Origin: Clostridiales bacterium
Lineage (GTDB): Bacteria; Bacillota; Desulfotomaculia; Desulfotomaculales; VENG01
Assembly (NCBI GenBank): GCA_021736985.1
Contig: JAIPEW010000011.1
Coordinates: 1 to 64,000 of the forward strand
Length of the DNA stretch: 64,000 nt
Direction of reading: 5' to 3'
Part shown: positions 27,687 through 37,034 of the stretch, piece after piece
Numbering within the stretch: the first letter of the stretch is position 1
Layout of the letters: every line of letters starts with the position of its first letter
Position numbers and translations under genes: made by a program
Notes under the pieces: generated by a model
Database searches by the model: none
What the model saw: only the letters and a program-made list of their open reading frames with translations
What the model was told of the DNA's origin: nothing

Positions 27687-29609
27687 ATGAAGTATTTTAC
27701 TGGCATTAGTTTTAAAGGTTTTAGAGATAAAATTAAAAATATAAAATTTAACGGTATAAGAACAAAACTGGCAGTAGTTTTAATAGTGATTGCAGTTTTG
27801 ATAGTATCAATAGTATCCTGGTTCAATTACCAGCGAGCATCTATTATTCTAAAAGATGAAATTACTTATGCTCTTACAAATTCGGCAGAACATAATGCAC
27901 ATAGAATAAATAACTGGTTAAAGGGTGTAAAAAACGAAGTTGATTCCATGGCTAATACTCCTGTAGTAAAAAGTATGGAATGGGAAAAACAGCTTCCTGT
28001 TCTAAGAGAAATTGCCCAGAAGCAGGATGAGTACGGGATGTTTATGGTTGCTGATTCACAAGGTAATGCACATAGTACAAATACACTTAATGATTTGTAT
28101 AATATATCAGATAGAGAATATTTCAAACAAGTAATGAAAACTGGTAAGCCTTACATAGGAGATCCTGTGAAAAATAAGGCAACGTATAGAATGGTGATCC
28201 CCGTAGCGTCTCCGGTAAAGGAGGAGGCATCAACAAAAGGTGTAATCCTGGCTACGGTATCATTAAATTACTTGAAAAGCCTGGTTATCCGCATGGATAT
28301 TGGTGACAATGGCTATGGTTTCATTGTAAATGATGATATGAGTGTTCTTGCACATCCTAACGAGGAACTGGTTAATAATAAAAAAATATGGAATTTAAGC
28401 CCTTCACTTAAACAAGCCAGCCATATTTTAGAAAAAGGTGAGAGTGGTTTTTCCGATTATATTTATAAAGGTTATGAAAAAGAAATGGCTTATCACCCCA
28501 TTGAATTAACTGGATGGTCAGTTGTGCAAACGGCTAAAATGGATGATATCATGGCACCGCTTTCGAAGATAAAAAAACAGGCAGTAACATTCATGCTGTT
28601 TGCAATTGCGATAATGCTGCTTGTTTCAATAGTTGTTACTTCTTATGTGACCAGGCCTATCACATCATTGAATAAAAAAGTAAGTGACGTCGCCGGCGGT
28701 GATTTGACTAAAAGTGTTGATACAGGAAGGAAGGATGAAGTAGGGAGTTTATCAAGTTCGTTTGAGATAATGATAAATAACTTAAAATCCGTCATCCTGG
28801 AGATTAAAAATTATTCTAATAAGTTAACATCTCACAGCCGGGGGCTTGCCTCTTACAGTGAGGAAGTCACTGCTGCAGTAGAAGAGGTAGCTTGTACTAC
28901 AAGTGATGTAGCATCAATGTCTAACAGGGGTGTAGAAAACACGAGTGCGGCAGCAGAGGAATCTGAACAAGTTATGCAGGCAGCAGAAAAGGGAAATAAA
29001 GCTGTACAGGAGACTGTAGATAAAATAAACTCTATAGCCATGGTTTCCCAGAATGCGAGCAATAAGGTGCAAAAACTGGGGGACCAGTCCGGACAAATTG
29101 AACAAATTATTAATACTATTACCAGCATAGCTGATAAAACTAATCTCCTGGCCTTAAATGCAGCTATTGAAGCTGCCCGTGCAGGAGAACACGGTAAAGG
29201 TTTTGCAGTAGTGGCAGACGAAGTGCGCAAGCTTGCCGAGCAAACAGCCAATTCTACCGGTGAAATCACCAATTTAATAGAGGATATTCAAAACGGCGTA
29301 AATGAAGCTATAGAGGCAATGGACCAGGGAACCCGGGAAGTTAAAGAAGGCGTTGAAATAGCTAATAATGCTGGCGCGGCGTTAGAACAAATTAAGAAAG
29401 CTGTAGATAAAAACACTTCTGTAATCAACGATATAGCAGAAGGAATTAAACAGTCAAGTGCCGGAGTACAGCAGTTGTCTTCTTCCAGCGAGCAGATTAC
29501 TTCTACAGTTCAACAAGTATCTAGTTCAGCTAAAGAACTGGCTAATATTGCTGAAGAACTCAATCACACAGTTGCTAAATTCAAAGTTAAAGAAACCGGT
29601 GAAAGCTAA
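27687..29609 (+). CDS. Methyl-accepting chemotaxis protein
   Basis: This 640-residue receptor has a transmembrane segment at about residues 29-47, a periplasm-side sensor of dCache type (about 48-295), a second membrane segment (about 300-322), a HAMP domain and the coiled-coil signalling domain. The hairpin tip shows DKTNLLALNAAIEAARAGE, which binds CheW and CheA. The ligand is unknown. It is a stand-alone gene with its own terminator and implies a motile organism. Confidence 0.93.
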   Translation: MKYFTGISFKGFRDKIKNIKFNGIRTKLAVVLIVIAVLIVSIVSWFNYQRASIILKDEITYALTNSAEHNAHRINNWLKGVKNEVDSMANTPVVKSMEWEKQLPVLREIAQKQDEYGMFMVADSQGNAHSTNTLNDLYNISDREYFKQVMKTGKPYIGDPVKNKATYRMVIPVASPVKEEASTKGVILATVSLNYLKSLVIRMDIGDNGYGFIVNDDMSVLAHPNEELVNNKKIWNLSPSLKQASHILEKGESGFSDYIYKGYEKEMAYHPIELTGWSVVQTAKMDDIMAPLSKIKKQAVTFMLFAIAIMLLVSIVVTSYVTRPITSLNKKVSDVAGGDLTKSVDTGRKDEVGSLSSSFEIMINNLKSVILEIKNYSNKLTSHSRGLASYSEEVTAAVEEVACTTSDVASMSNRGVENTSAAAEESEQVMQAAEKGNKAVQETVDKINSIAMVSQNASNKVQKLGDQSGQIEQIINTITSIADKTNLLALNAAIEAARAGEHGKGFAVVADEVRKLAEQTANSTGEITNLIEDIQNGVNEAIEAMDQGTREVKEGVEIANNAGAALEQIKKAVDKNTSVINDIAEGIKQSSAGVQQLSSSSEQITSTVQQVSSSAKELANIAEELNHTVAKFKVKETGES

Positions 29610-29631
29610 AATCTCAGGTGCTATAAATTTT

Positions 29632-29668
29632 AAAAAACCGGGCTTAAAAAAAACAAGCCCGGTTTTTT
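29632..29668. terminator. Bidirectional terminator
   Basis: AAAAAACCGGGCTT pairs with AAGCCCGGTTTTTT in a perfect 14-bp stem. It serves the chemoreceptor gene on the plus strand and the small gene on the minus strand, whose stop codon overlaps it. Confidence 0.88.
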
Positions 29669-29885
29669 ATTTGTCTTTCTCCTGGTCTTCTGAAGAGATA
29701 AACATGGGCATAACCTCGTTATTAAATACATTTAGACCATTATTTATTTGATTAAGAGCTTCTCTTAGATTATTAATTGAATAATTAAAATTGTTAAGCT
29801 GCTCGGCAGGATTATCTGAAAATGCAGTCATTAATAGGGCTGCAGCAGCTAGCGGGTTATTTATATTATTTGATTGATTGGTCAT
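29667..29885 (-). CDS. Small Asn-rich hypothetical protein
   Basis: This 72-residue protein (MTNQSNNINNPLAAAALL at its start) has no signal peptide and no family that I recognise. A predicted helix with repeated Asn and Leu follows (INNLREALNQINNGLNVF), and the end is acidic. A clear GAGGAGG site eight bases before the ATG and a good terminator support a real gene. It is divergent from argC. Confidence 0.7.
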   Translation of the reverse strand: MTNQSNNINNPLAAAALLMTAFSDNPAEQLNNFNYSINNLREALNQINNGLNVFNNEVMPMFISSEDQEKDK

Positions 29886-29958
29886 GCAATCATCCTCCTC
29901 GTATCATTTTATAGTAAGATTATGCAATGATCATTAAATATGTGAGAGCAAAAATATT

Positions 29959-29976
29959 ATTGTATTTTTATGCATA
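29959..29976 (+). promoter_or_regulatory. Candidate ARG box (ArgR/AhrC operator)
   Basis: The core TGTATTTTTATGCA fits the ARG box pattern TGNAT-WWWW-ATNCA exactly. It overlaps the -35 box of the argC promoter, so bound repressor would block polymerase when arginine is plentiful. Whether the genome has ArgR is not visible here. Confidence 0.6.
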
Positions 29977-29988
29977 AACTTGTATAAT
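29960..29988 (+). promoter_or_regulatory. Promoter of the arg operon
   Basis: TTGTAT (29960-29965) and a perfect TATAAT (29983-29988) are 17 bases apart, 41 bases before the argC start codon. Confidence 0.7.
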
Positions 29989-30029
29989 TATTATGTCAAA
30001 TTACAACAGTATACTCGGGGGTGTAATAC

Positions 30030-31070
30030 TTGATTAAAGTGGGTATCGTTGGCGCAACTGGATATGCAGGGGCAGAGCTGGTGAGGATTTTTTCCAATCA
30101 CCCGCATGTTCGTATTGCAGCATTAACAACTCAAAGCTATTCGGATAAACCCTTTTATGAGGTTTATCCTCACTTGTATAAATATGTAGATATGGCGTGT
30201 GAGGAATTAGACATACCTGCATTAGTGGAAAAATCTGATGTGGTATTTACAGCACTTCCGCACGGGCATGCCGTGCCGGTAGCAGAAGAAGTGGTACGCC
30301 AGGGGAAAAAATTCATTGATATTGGTGCTGATTTCCGTTTTACAGATTACAAAGTTTACGAAAAGTGGTATAAGATTGCACACGGCAGCAAGGAAATGTT
30401 AAAACAGGCTGTTTACGGGATGCCCGAATTGCACCGTGAAAAAATAAAAAATGCTGATATCATTGGTAACCCGGGTTGTTATCCAACAGGTGCCATACTG
30501 GGATTAGCACCTCTTATGGCCCGCGGCACATTGGATCCCGGTTCATTAATAGTTGACAGCAAGTCTGGAATATCAGGAGCAGGAAGAAAACTTTCCTTGA
30601 ACACACATTACAGTGAAATTAATGACAATACCAGGGCATATGGCATAGCTGCTCACAGGCACATGCCGGAGATTGAGCAGGAGCTGGGACAGCTGTTTGG
30701 CAAAGAGATAAGTTTAATTTTTACTCCTCACCTTGTTCCTATGACCAGGGGAATATTGAGCACCATGTATGGTTATCTAAAAGAGGATATTAACATCAAT
30801 GACTTGAGGGGAATTTATGCAAATTATTATAAAGATGAAACTTTTGTAAGGCTTCTACCGCCGGAAATGCTGCCGCAAACAAAGGCAGTTTTTGGTTCTA
30901 ATTATTGCGACATTGGAATGACTGTAGATCCACGTACGCGCAGGGTCATAGTTGTTTCAGCTATTGATAACCTGGTAAAAGGTGCATCGGGCCAGGCAGT
31001 GCAAAATATGAATCTAATGTGTGGACTGAACGAAAACACGGGGCTGGAAATGCCAGCAATTTATCCATAA
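30030..31070 (+). CDS. argC: N-acetyl-gamma-glutamyl-phosphate reductase
   Basis: The 346-residue enzyme reduces N-acetylglutamyl phosphate to the semialdehyde with NADPH, the third step of arginine synthesis. The N-terminal GIVGATGYAGAELVR binds NADPH and Cys150 in GNPGCYPTG is the catalytic thiol. The TTG start follows GGGGTG. It leads the argCJBDFG operon behind the ARG-box promoter. Confidence 0.97.
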   Translation: MIKVGIVGATGYAGAELVRIFSNHPHVRIAALTTQSYSDKPFYEVYPHLYKYVDMACEELDIPALVEKSDVVFTALPHGHAVPVAEEVVRQGKKFIDIGADFRFTDYKVYEKWYKIAHGSKEMLKQAVYGMPELHREKIKNADIIGNPGCYPTGAILGLAPLMARGTLDPGSLIVDSKSGISGAGRKLSLNTHYSEINDNTRAYGIAAHRHMPEIEQELGQLFGKEISLIFTPHLVPMTRGILSTMYGYLKEDININDLRGIYANYYKDETFVRLLPPEMLPQTKAVFGSNYCDIGMTVDPRTRRVIVVSAIDNLVKGASGQAVQNMNLMCGLNENTGLEMPAIYP

Positions 31071-31102
31071 TACTAATAATATTAGTGTAGGAGGTATGTT
31101 TT

Positions 31103-32323
31103 TTGACCGGTATAATATATAAGACAAAAGATATAAAGGGAGGAATTACTGCTCCTGAAGGTTTTTTAGCTTCCGGGGTAAAATGCGGTTGCAAAAATAA
31201 TAAGCAGGACCTGGCCCTTTTATATTCTCAAACACCTTCTAACGTGGCGGGAGTGTTTACTAAGAATAAAGTGAAAGCTGCCCCGCTGGTTTTAACCCGT
31301 AAGCGAGTAAAAAACGGCACAGGGCGTGCAGTTGTTATAAATTCCGGTCATGCTAATGCATGTACCGGTGAGCGGGGAATGGAAGATGCACGGTATATGA
31401 CTGCAGAAACAGCTCGAAACTTAAATATACCGGAAATGCAAGTGCTGGTATCTTCTACCGGGGTTATAGGTAAGCCTGTGCCTACTGAAAAAGTAATCCC
31501 GGGAATAGCAAAGGCAGCATCAAAGTTAAATTCCAACGGGGGAACTGATGCTGCTCAATCTATAATAACCACTGATACTACTATAAAAGAAACTGCACTG
31601 TCTATTGAAACAAATCAGGGGTGTTTTAACATAGGAGGAATGGCCAAAGGATCGGGGATGATACATCCTAATATGGCGACAATGCTGGGATTTATTACTA
31701 CGGATGCGGCAGTTTCATCTCATGTTCTGCAATCGGCTCTGGATTATGCCGTAGAGAGAAGTTTTAATATGATTACTATAGATGGAGTTACTAGTACCAA
31801 TGACATGGTATTAGTAATATCCAATGGTGCTGCCGGGGGTAATGAAATTGCCAGCGAGGGGGATGATTTTGAAGTATTTAAGCAGGCATTGACAGAAATT
31901 TGCACCAGGCTGGCAGTGATGGTTGCCCGGGATGGTGAAGGTGCTACAAAGTTGCTGGAGGTTAAGGTAACCAATGCTCGTACTGAAAATGATGCCCGGC
32001 TTGCTGCCCGTGAAGTAACATCTTCTGACCTGGTTAAATCAGCAGTATTCGGAAAAGATGCTAACTGGGGAAGGATTATCTGTGCAGTAGGGCAATCCGA
32101 AGCTGTTTTTGACCCGGAAAAAGTCGATATATACATAGGTGATGAACAGGTTGCCCGGGACGGGGGACAAATAGATTTCAGCGAAGAACGAGCTGTTGAA
32201 TTATTGTCTTTAGACCATGTGCTGATTTTAATAGACATGAAAGAAGGCAGTAGTACAGCTGTGTCCTGGGGATGCGATCTTACTTATGATTATGTAAAAA
32301 TAAATGCTGATTATAGAACATAG
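31103..32323 (+). CDS. argJ: Bifunctional ornithine acetyltransferase / N-acetylglutamate synthase
   Basis: The 406-residue precursor cleaves itself before Thr193 in NMATMLGF to give alpha and beta chains; that Thr is the nucleophile. ArgJ passes the acetyl group from acetylornithine to glutamate. With no argA or argE in the cluster, a bifunctional form is likely but not proven. The TTG start follows GGAGGTATG at normal spacing. Confidence 0.95.
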   Translation: MTGIIYKTKDIKGGITAPEGFLASGVKCGCKNNKQDLALLYSQTPSNVAGVFTKNKVKAAPLVLTRKRVKNGTGRAVVINSGHANACTGERGMEDARYMTAETARNLNIPEMQVLVSSTGVIGKPVPTEKVIPGIAKAASKLNSNGGTDAAQSIITTDTTIKETALSIETNQGCFNIGGMAKGSGMIHPNMATMLGFITTDAAVSSHVLQSALDYAVERSFNMITIDGVTSTNDMVLVISNGAAGGNEIASEGDDFEVFKQALTEICTRLAVMVARDGEGATKLLEVKVTNARTENDARLAAREVTSSDLVKSAVFGKDANWGRIICAVGQSEAVFDPEKVDIYIGDEQVARDGGQIDFSEERAVELLSLDHVLILIDMKEGSSTAVSWGCDLTYDYVKINADYRT

Positions 32324-32339
32324 CAAGGAGGAGAAACTA

Positions 32340-33224
32340 TTGCTCAGTGCCCGGGAGAAAGCTGCCATACTGGTAGAAGCGCTTCCTTATATAAAAAAGT
32401 TTTATGGTAAAACAGTGGTTATAAAATATGGCGGCAGTGCAATGACTGATTGCAGCTTAAAGCAGGCCATATTAACTGATACCGTGTTGATGAAATATGT
32501 AGGTATAAATCCCGTGATTGTTCACGGCGGCGGGCCAGATATAACAAATATGCTGAAAAAAGTAGGCCTGGAAAGTAAATTTGTAGGAGGCCTGCGGGTT
32601 ACCGATAAAGAAACAATGGAAATAGCAGAGATGGTACTGGTAGGCAAGATAAATAAGGAGATAGTAGGTACGCTTAACAAGATAGGCGGCAAAGCAGTTG
32701 GAGTTTCCGGAAAAGATGCTAACTTACTGCTGGCCCGTAAAAAAATGGGCCGTACAGTTTCGCCCGGTGGAGAGGAAGAAGAAGTTGATATAGGCCAGGT
32801 TGGTGAGATTGCCCGGGTTAATCCCGAAATAATATCTACTGTTATAAATGAAGGATATATTCCGGTAGTTTCACCCGTGGCAGCCGGCGAGGACGGAGAA
32901 AGTTTCAATGTTAATGCTGATAGTGCTGCAGGGGCCCTGGCAACATCGCTGCAGGCAGATAAATTGATTATATTAACAGATGTAGAAGGTATAATGAAAG
33001 ATCGAAATGACCTGAATTCCCTGTTATCTGCTATCGATGTAAACGAAGTACCGGGGCTAATAAAAAAAGGTATAATAGATGGCGGCATGATTCCCAAGGT
33101 GGAATGCTGCGTTTCAGCCGTAGAAAACGGGGTAAAAACTACCCACATATTGGACGGCAGGGTGCCGCATTCTATCCTGCTTGAAGTATTCACTGATAAA
33201 GGCATAGGTACTATGGTAGAGTAA
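32340..33224 (+). CDS. argB: Acetylglutamate kinase
   Basis: TTG 32340 was chosen because AAGGAGG lies nine bases before it; the longer in-frame ORF from 32304 runs inside argJ. The 294-residue product shows [10 protein letters not shown] and VHGGGPDIT for substrate binding. It phosphorylates N-acetylglutamate. The N-terminal helix before the kinase core ([19 protein letters not shown]) is the kind found in arginine-inhibited forms, so feedback control is likely. Confidence 0.95.
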   Translation: MLSAREKAAILVEALPYIKKFYGKTVVIKYGGSAMTDCSLKQAILTDTVLMKYVGINPVIVHGGGPDITNMLKKVGLESKFVGGLRVTDKETMEIAEMVLVGKINKEIVGTLNKIGGKAVGVSGKDANLLLARKKMGRTVSPGGEEEEVDIGQVGEIARVNPEIISTVINEGYIPVVSPVAAGEDGESFNVNADSAAGALATSLQADKLIILTDVEGIMKDRNDLNSLLSAIDVNEVPGLIKKGIIDGGMIPKVECCVSAVENGVKTTHILDGRVPHSILLEVFTDKGIGTMVE

Positions 33225-33241
33225 GCGAGGAGGGTTGCAAC

Positions 33242-34426
33242 TTGACTGGCGAAGAGGTAAAGGATTTAACAGAAAAGTACGTAATGAAAACATACAATCG
33301 GCTCCCACTGGTTCCGGTAAAAGGTGAAGGGGCCCGGTTATGGGATGAAAATGGAAAGGAATATTTGGATTTTGTAGGCGGGATAGCTGTTAACTCGCTG
33401 GGGCATTCCCCGGCCCGGGTAGTAGATGCAATGTACGAACAGGCGCGCAGCTTAATGCATGTGAGCAACCTTTATTATATAGAATCCCAGGCACGCCTGG
33501 CCCAACTCCTGGTGGAAAACTCTTGCTGCGACAAGGCCTTTTTTTGCAACAGCGGGGCCGAGGCTAACGAGGGAGCTATAAAACTGGCCCGCAAATATGC
33601 TAAAAACAAGGGGAATCAAGATAAATACGAGATAATTACTGCACTGCAGTCTTTTCACGGGCGTACTTTAGCTACTATTACTGCAACGGGGCAGCCCAAA
33701 TTCCAAAAAGGATTTGAACCGCTGCCGGAAGGTTTTAATTATGTACCGTTTAATGATCTTGATGCTTTAAAAAATGCTGTCGGGCCCCATACATGTGCAA
33801 TTATGCTGGAACCGGTTCAGGGAGAGGGCGGTGTAAATCCTGCATACACTTCTTACCTGGAAGGTGTTAAGTCTTTGTGCCGGGAAAACGACCTGCTGCT
33901 TATCTTTGACGAAATACAATGCGGCATGGGCCGTACCGGAGCATTATTTGCCTACGAAAGTTACGGTGTTGAGCCTGATATTTTGACGCTGGCCAAGGCA
34001 CTGGCCGGGGGATTCCCCATAGGTGCTGTTCTGGCTAAAGAAAAAGCTGCTGCTTTCGGGCCCGGCGACCACGCGGCCACATTTGGCGGAAATCCAGTTG
34101 CCTGTGCTGCAGGAGTAGCTGCAGTAGAATCATTATTAGAAGAAAACTTCTTGAAAAAAGTAAATGAATCTGCAGGATACTTTAAAAAGAAATTAAATGA
34201 ACTGGCCCAAAAACATGATCAAGTAAAAGAAGTACGAGGATTAGGTTTCTTACTGGGCATGGAATTAAACATAGAAGGGAAAGACATAGTTAAAAGCTGC
34301 CAGGACAATGGATTGCTCATAAACTGCGTTAACGGGAATGTGCTGCGTTTTATTCCCCCGCTCATTGTAAGACAAAAAGAAATAGATACGGCAATTGATA
34401 TACTGGACAAAGTACTGGCAGGCTAA
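33242..34426 (+). CDS. argD: Acetylornithine aminotransferase
   Basis: This 394-residue class III PLP enzyme converts N-acetylglutamate semialdehyde to N-acetylornithine. Lys252 in TLAKALAGGFPIGA binds PLP, and FDEIQCGMGRTG is the family's Asp motif. The TTG start follows GGAGGG at normal spacing. It lies between argB and argF, 17 bases from argB. Confidence 0.95.
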   Translation: MTGEEVKDLTEKYVMKTYNRLPLVPVKGEGARLWDENGKEYLDFVGGIAVNSLGHSPARVVDAMYEQARSLMHVSNLYYIESQARLAQLLVENSCCDKAFFCNSGAEANEGAIKLARKYAKNKGNQDKYEIITALQSFHGRTLATITATGQPKFQKGFEPLPEGFNYVPFNDLDALKNAVGPHTCAIMLEPVQGEGGVNPAYTSYLEGVKSLCRENDLLLIFDEIQCGMGRTGALFAYESYGVEPDILTLAKALAGGFPIGAVLAKEKAAAFGPGDHAATFGGNPVACAAGVAAVESLLEENFLKKVNESAGYFKKKLNELAQKHDQVKEVRGLGFLLGMELNIEGKDIVKSCQDNGLLINCVNGNVLRFIPPLIVRQKEIDTAIDILDKVLAG

Positions 34427-34470
34427 TAACAGTATTGTCTTAATAATTTAAAAGTGGTGGTGATTTGTGC

Positions 34471-35403
34471 ATGATGAACAACCTCAAGGGCAGGGATATG
34501 CTCTCGCTTAAAGATTATACCCCCGAGGAAATTATTCAAATACTTGATTTAGCAGATAAACTCAAAAAGGATGCAGCAGGAGAATATTCTTCCTTGTTGA
34601 AAGGAAAAACCCTGGGCATGATATTTCAAAAGCCATCTACCAGGACAAGGGTTAGTTTTGAAGTAGCTGCAGTTCAGCTGGGAGGATACGGCCTGCATCT
34701 CAGTGCCTCTGATTTGCAGCTTGGACGCGGAGAAACTATAGATGACACGGGTAAAGTGCTGAGCCGTTATCTGGACGGTATCATGATTCGTACTTTTTCC
34801 CAGCAAGATGTTGCAGACCTGGCTGAGAGTGCTGATATCCCTGTAATAAACGGGCTTACCGATCTACTGCATCCCTGCCAGGTGCTGGCAGATTTGCAGA
34901 CTATCAGGGAATATAAAGGTAAATTGGCCGGGGTAAAACTGGCTTACGTGGGAGATGGAAATAATGTCTGCCACTCATTGATGTACGGCTGTGCCAGGAC
35001 AGGAATGCATATTAGCGTGGCTTCCCCGGAGGGATATCTTCCTGATACGGATATTGTAGCAGAAGCCCGGGAAACAGCTTCTCAAACCGGCGGAAGCATC
35101 GCGCTGCAGACTAATCCCATGGTAGCAGTGCAGGATGCGGATGTAGTAGTTACAGACGTTTGGGCCAGCATGGGCCAGGAATCTGAACAAAATGAAAGGT
35201 TTAAAATTTTTGCCCCTTACCAGGTTAATATGGACCTGGTTAAAAGAGCCAGCGAGGAATGTATTTTTATGCACTGCCTGCCGGCCCACCGCGGTGAAGA
35301 AATTTCAGCAGAGATAATTGACGGCCCCAATTCCGTTGTTTTTGATGAAGCTGAAAACCGCCTTCATGCTCAGAAAGCATTATTAGCCCTCTTAATGGGA
35401 TAA
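34471..35403 (+). CDS. argF: Ornithine carbamoyltransferase
   Basis: This 310-residue enzyme makes citrulline from ornithine and carbamoyl phosphate. STRTRVSFE binds carbamoyl phosphate, HPCQVLADL and the HCLPAHRG loop complete the site, and DVWASMGQE binds ornithine. ATG 34471 fits the GGTGGTG site best; TTG 34465 and ATG 34474 are alternatives that change little. Confidence 0.95.
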   Translation: MMNNLKGRDMLSLKDYTPEEIIQILDLADKLKKDAAGEYSSLLKGKTLGMIFQKPSTRTRVSFEVAAVQLGGYGLHLSASDLQLGRGETIDDTGKVLSRYLDGIMIRTFSQQDVADLAESADIPVINGLTDLLHPCQVLADLQTIREYKGKLAGVKLAYVGDGNNVCHSLMYGCARTGMHISVASPEGYLPDTDIVAEARETASQTGGSIALQTNPMVAVQDADVVVTDVWASMGQESEQNERFKIFAPYQVNMDLVKRASEECIFMHCLPAHRGEEISAEIIDGPNSVVFDEAENRLHAQKALLALLMG

Positions 35404-35440
35404 AAAGATAAACTGGAAATCTTGGAAAGGGAGAATACAA

Positions 35441-36646
35441 GTGAAAAAAATAGTACTAGCATATTCAGGCGGACTTGATACTTCCATAATCATCCCCTGG
35501 CTTAAAGAAAATTACGGCTACGAAGTGATTGCCATGGCAGCTGACCTGGGACAGGGAGAAGAACTTGATCCGTTAGAAGACAAGGCTGTACAGAGCGGTG
35601 CACAAAAAATATATATAGAAGATGTACGCCAGGAATTTGTAGAAAGTTATATATATCCTACTCTAAAATGCGGGGCAATTTACGAGAGCAAATACTTACT
35701 GGGTACTTCCATGGCCCGCCCGCTAATCAGCAAAAAACTGGTGGAGATTGCTCGTAAAGAAGGTGCAGAGGCAATTGCCCACGGGGCTACCGGTAAAGGG
35801 AACGACCAGGTGCGTTTTGAGCTGGGGATAAAAGCCCTGGCCCCGGATTTAAAAATAGTTGCTCCCTGGAGAGAATGGAACATTCGCTCCAGGGACGATG
35901 CCATAGATTATGCCCGGGAACGCGGTATACCCGTGCCAGTTACCAAGGACAGGCCCTACAGCATGGACCGCAACCTGTGGCACTTGAGCCATGAAGGCGG
36001 GGATTTAGAAGACCCGGGCAAGGAACCGCCGGACGATGTGCTGCTTCTTACTAACTCTCCGGAAAAAGCACCTGATACACCTACATATGTGGAAATCGAA
36101 TTTAAACAGGGCGTTCCCTGCAAGCTTGACGGCATGGAAATGGGCCCGGTAGAACTACTGGAAAAATTAAACGAGCTCGGAGGGGTGAACGGCATAGGAA
36201 TAATTGATATGGTGGAAAATCGCCTGGTAGGAATGAAATCAAGAGGCGTTTATGAAACCCCGGGGGGTACTATACTATATAATGCTCACCGTGAACTAGA
36301 ATTACTAACCATGGACCGGAATACGCTTCATTTTAAAGAAAATTTAGCTGCTAAATATGCAGAACTGGTATATGACGGTGTATGGTTCAGTCCACTCCGG
36401 GAAGCTATGGATGCTTTTGTAGATAGTACGCAAAAAACAGTTACAGGAACAATACGCTTAAAACTTTATAAAGGTAACTGCAGTCCTGCAGGCGTGACTT
36501 CTCCTTACTCCCTGTACAGTGAAGAACTGGCTACTTTTGGAGAGGATGAAGTATACAGCCAGGCTGACGCAGAAGGTTTTATAAACCTCTACGGTCTTCC
36601 TCTTACAGTACAGGCAATGATGAAGAAAAAGACAGGACTTGATTAA
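35441..36646 (+). CDS. argG: Argininosuccinate synthase
   Basis: The 401-residue enzyme joins citrulline and aspartate using ATP. The pyrophosphatase loop [11 protein letters not shown] opens the protein at a GTG start after AAAGGGAG. The family motifs [13 protein letters not shown] and [11 protein letters not shown] are present. It is the last gene of the argCJBDFG run; argH lies beyond glnS. The 3' end carries the 39-nt element shared with suhB. Confidence 0.96.
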   Translation: MKKIVLAYSGGLDTSIIIPWLKENYGYEVIAMAADLGQGEELDPLEDKAVQSGAQKIYIEDVRQEFVESYIYPTLKCGAIYESKYLLGTSMARPLISKKLVEIARKEGAEAIAHGATGKGNDQVRFELGIKALAPDLKIVAPWREWNIRSRDDAIDYARERGIPVPVTKDRPYSMDRNLWHLSHEGGDLEDPGKEPPDDVLLLTNSPEKAPDTPTYVEIEFKQGVPCKLDGMEMGPVELLEKLNELGGVNGIGIIDMVENRLVGMKSRGVYETPGGTILYNAHRELELLTMDRNTLHFKENLAAKYAELVYDGVWFSPLREAMDAFVDSTQKTVTGTIRLKLYKGNCSPAGVTSPYSLYSEELATFGEDEVYSQADAEGFINLYGLPLTVQAMMKKKTGLD

Positions 36647-36679
36647 AAATCCATGAGCCTTTGCTCACAACGGAGTATA
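36641..36679 (+). repeat. 39-nt 3' element, copy at the end of argG
   Basis: The element begins with the last sense codon and the TAA of argG and runs to GGAGTATA. It matches the suhB copy in 33 of 39 positions, with 26 of 28 in the core. The core forms a TGAGC/GCTCA hairpin. Confidence 0.8.
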
Positions 36680-37034
36680 AGAGCTCTTCTGATAGCAGTG
36701 TGAGGGGCCGGGGCAAAGGGCAGGGGTGAGAGTGGGAAATTAGATGTGGGAAAAAGAAAAAGTCTACGCAGCAGACTTCCTCAAATTGTTACACTTCCCA
36801 CCTCCTACATCACATTTCGCATTTGACGGGCTAAGCAGCGCAACCTAGGCTCCGCTACCTTCCGGAAATCCAATGGCCCGATTAATTTGCAGATGTTATC
36901 GGATTACAGTCTTTTAGGGAATTTCTAATTATATAAAAGCTGTTGTAGAGATTAAATATCTATCTAAAAAATGGTATAATAATAAATAAACTGTATACAA
37001 CGAGAGAAAATTCAAAGGGAGGAAAACCGAGCGG
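36680..37034 (+). other. Intergenic region between argG and glnS
   Basis: This gap has no supported ORF. It holds a G-rich stretch (about 36700-36745), a small AAGTCT/AGACTT hairpin (about 36758-36776) and an AT-rich end. A TATAAT lies near 36973-36978 and may be the -10 box of glnS, but no -35 box at proper spacing was found. Confidence 0.45.

Noticed and set aside
32522-33205. 227-residue minus-strand ORF inside argB
   Set aside because: Antisense shadow of a conserved gene with no recognisable domain.
36700-36960. tRNA or small RNA gene in the argG-glnS gap
   Set aside because: No cloverleaf or TTCRA-type arm could be fitted, and the only stem is six base pairs.
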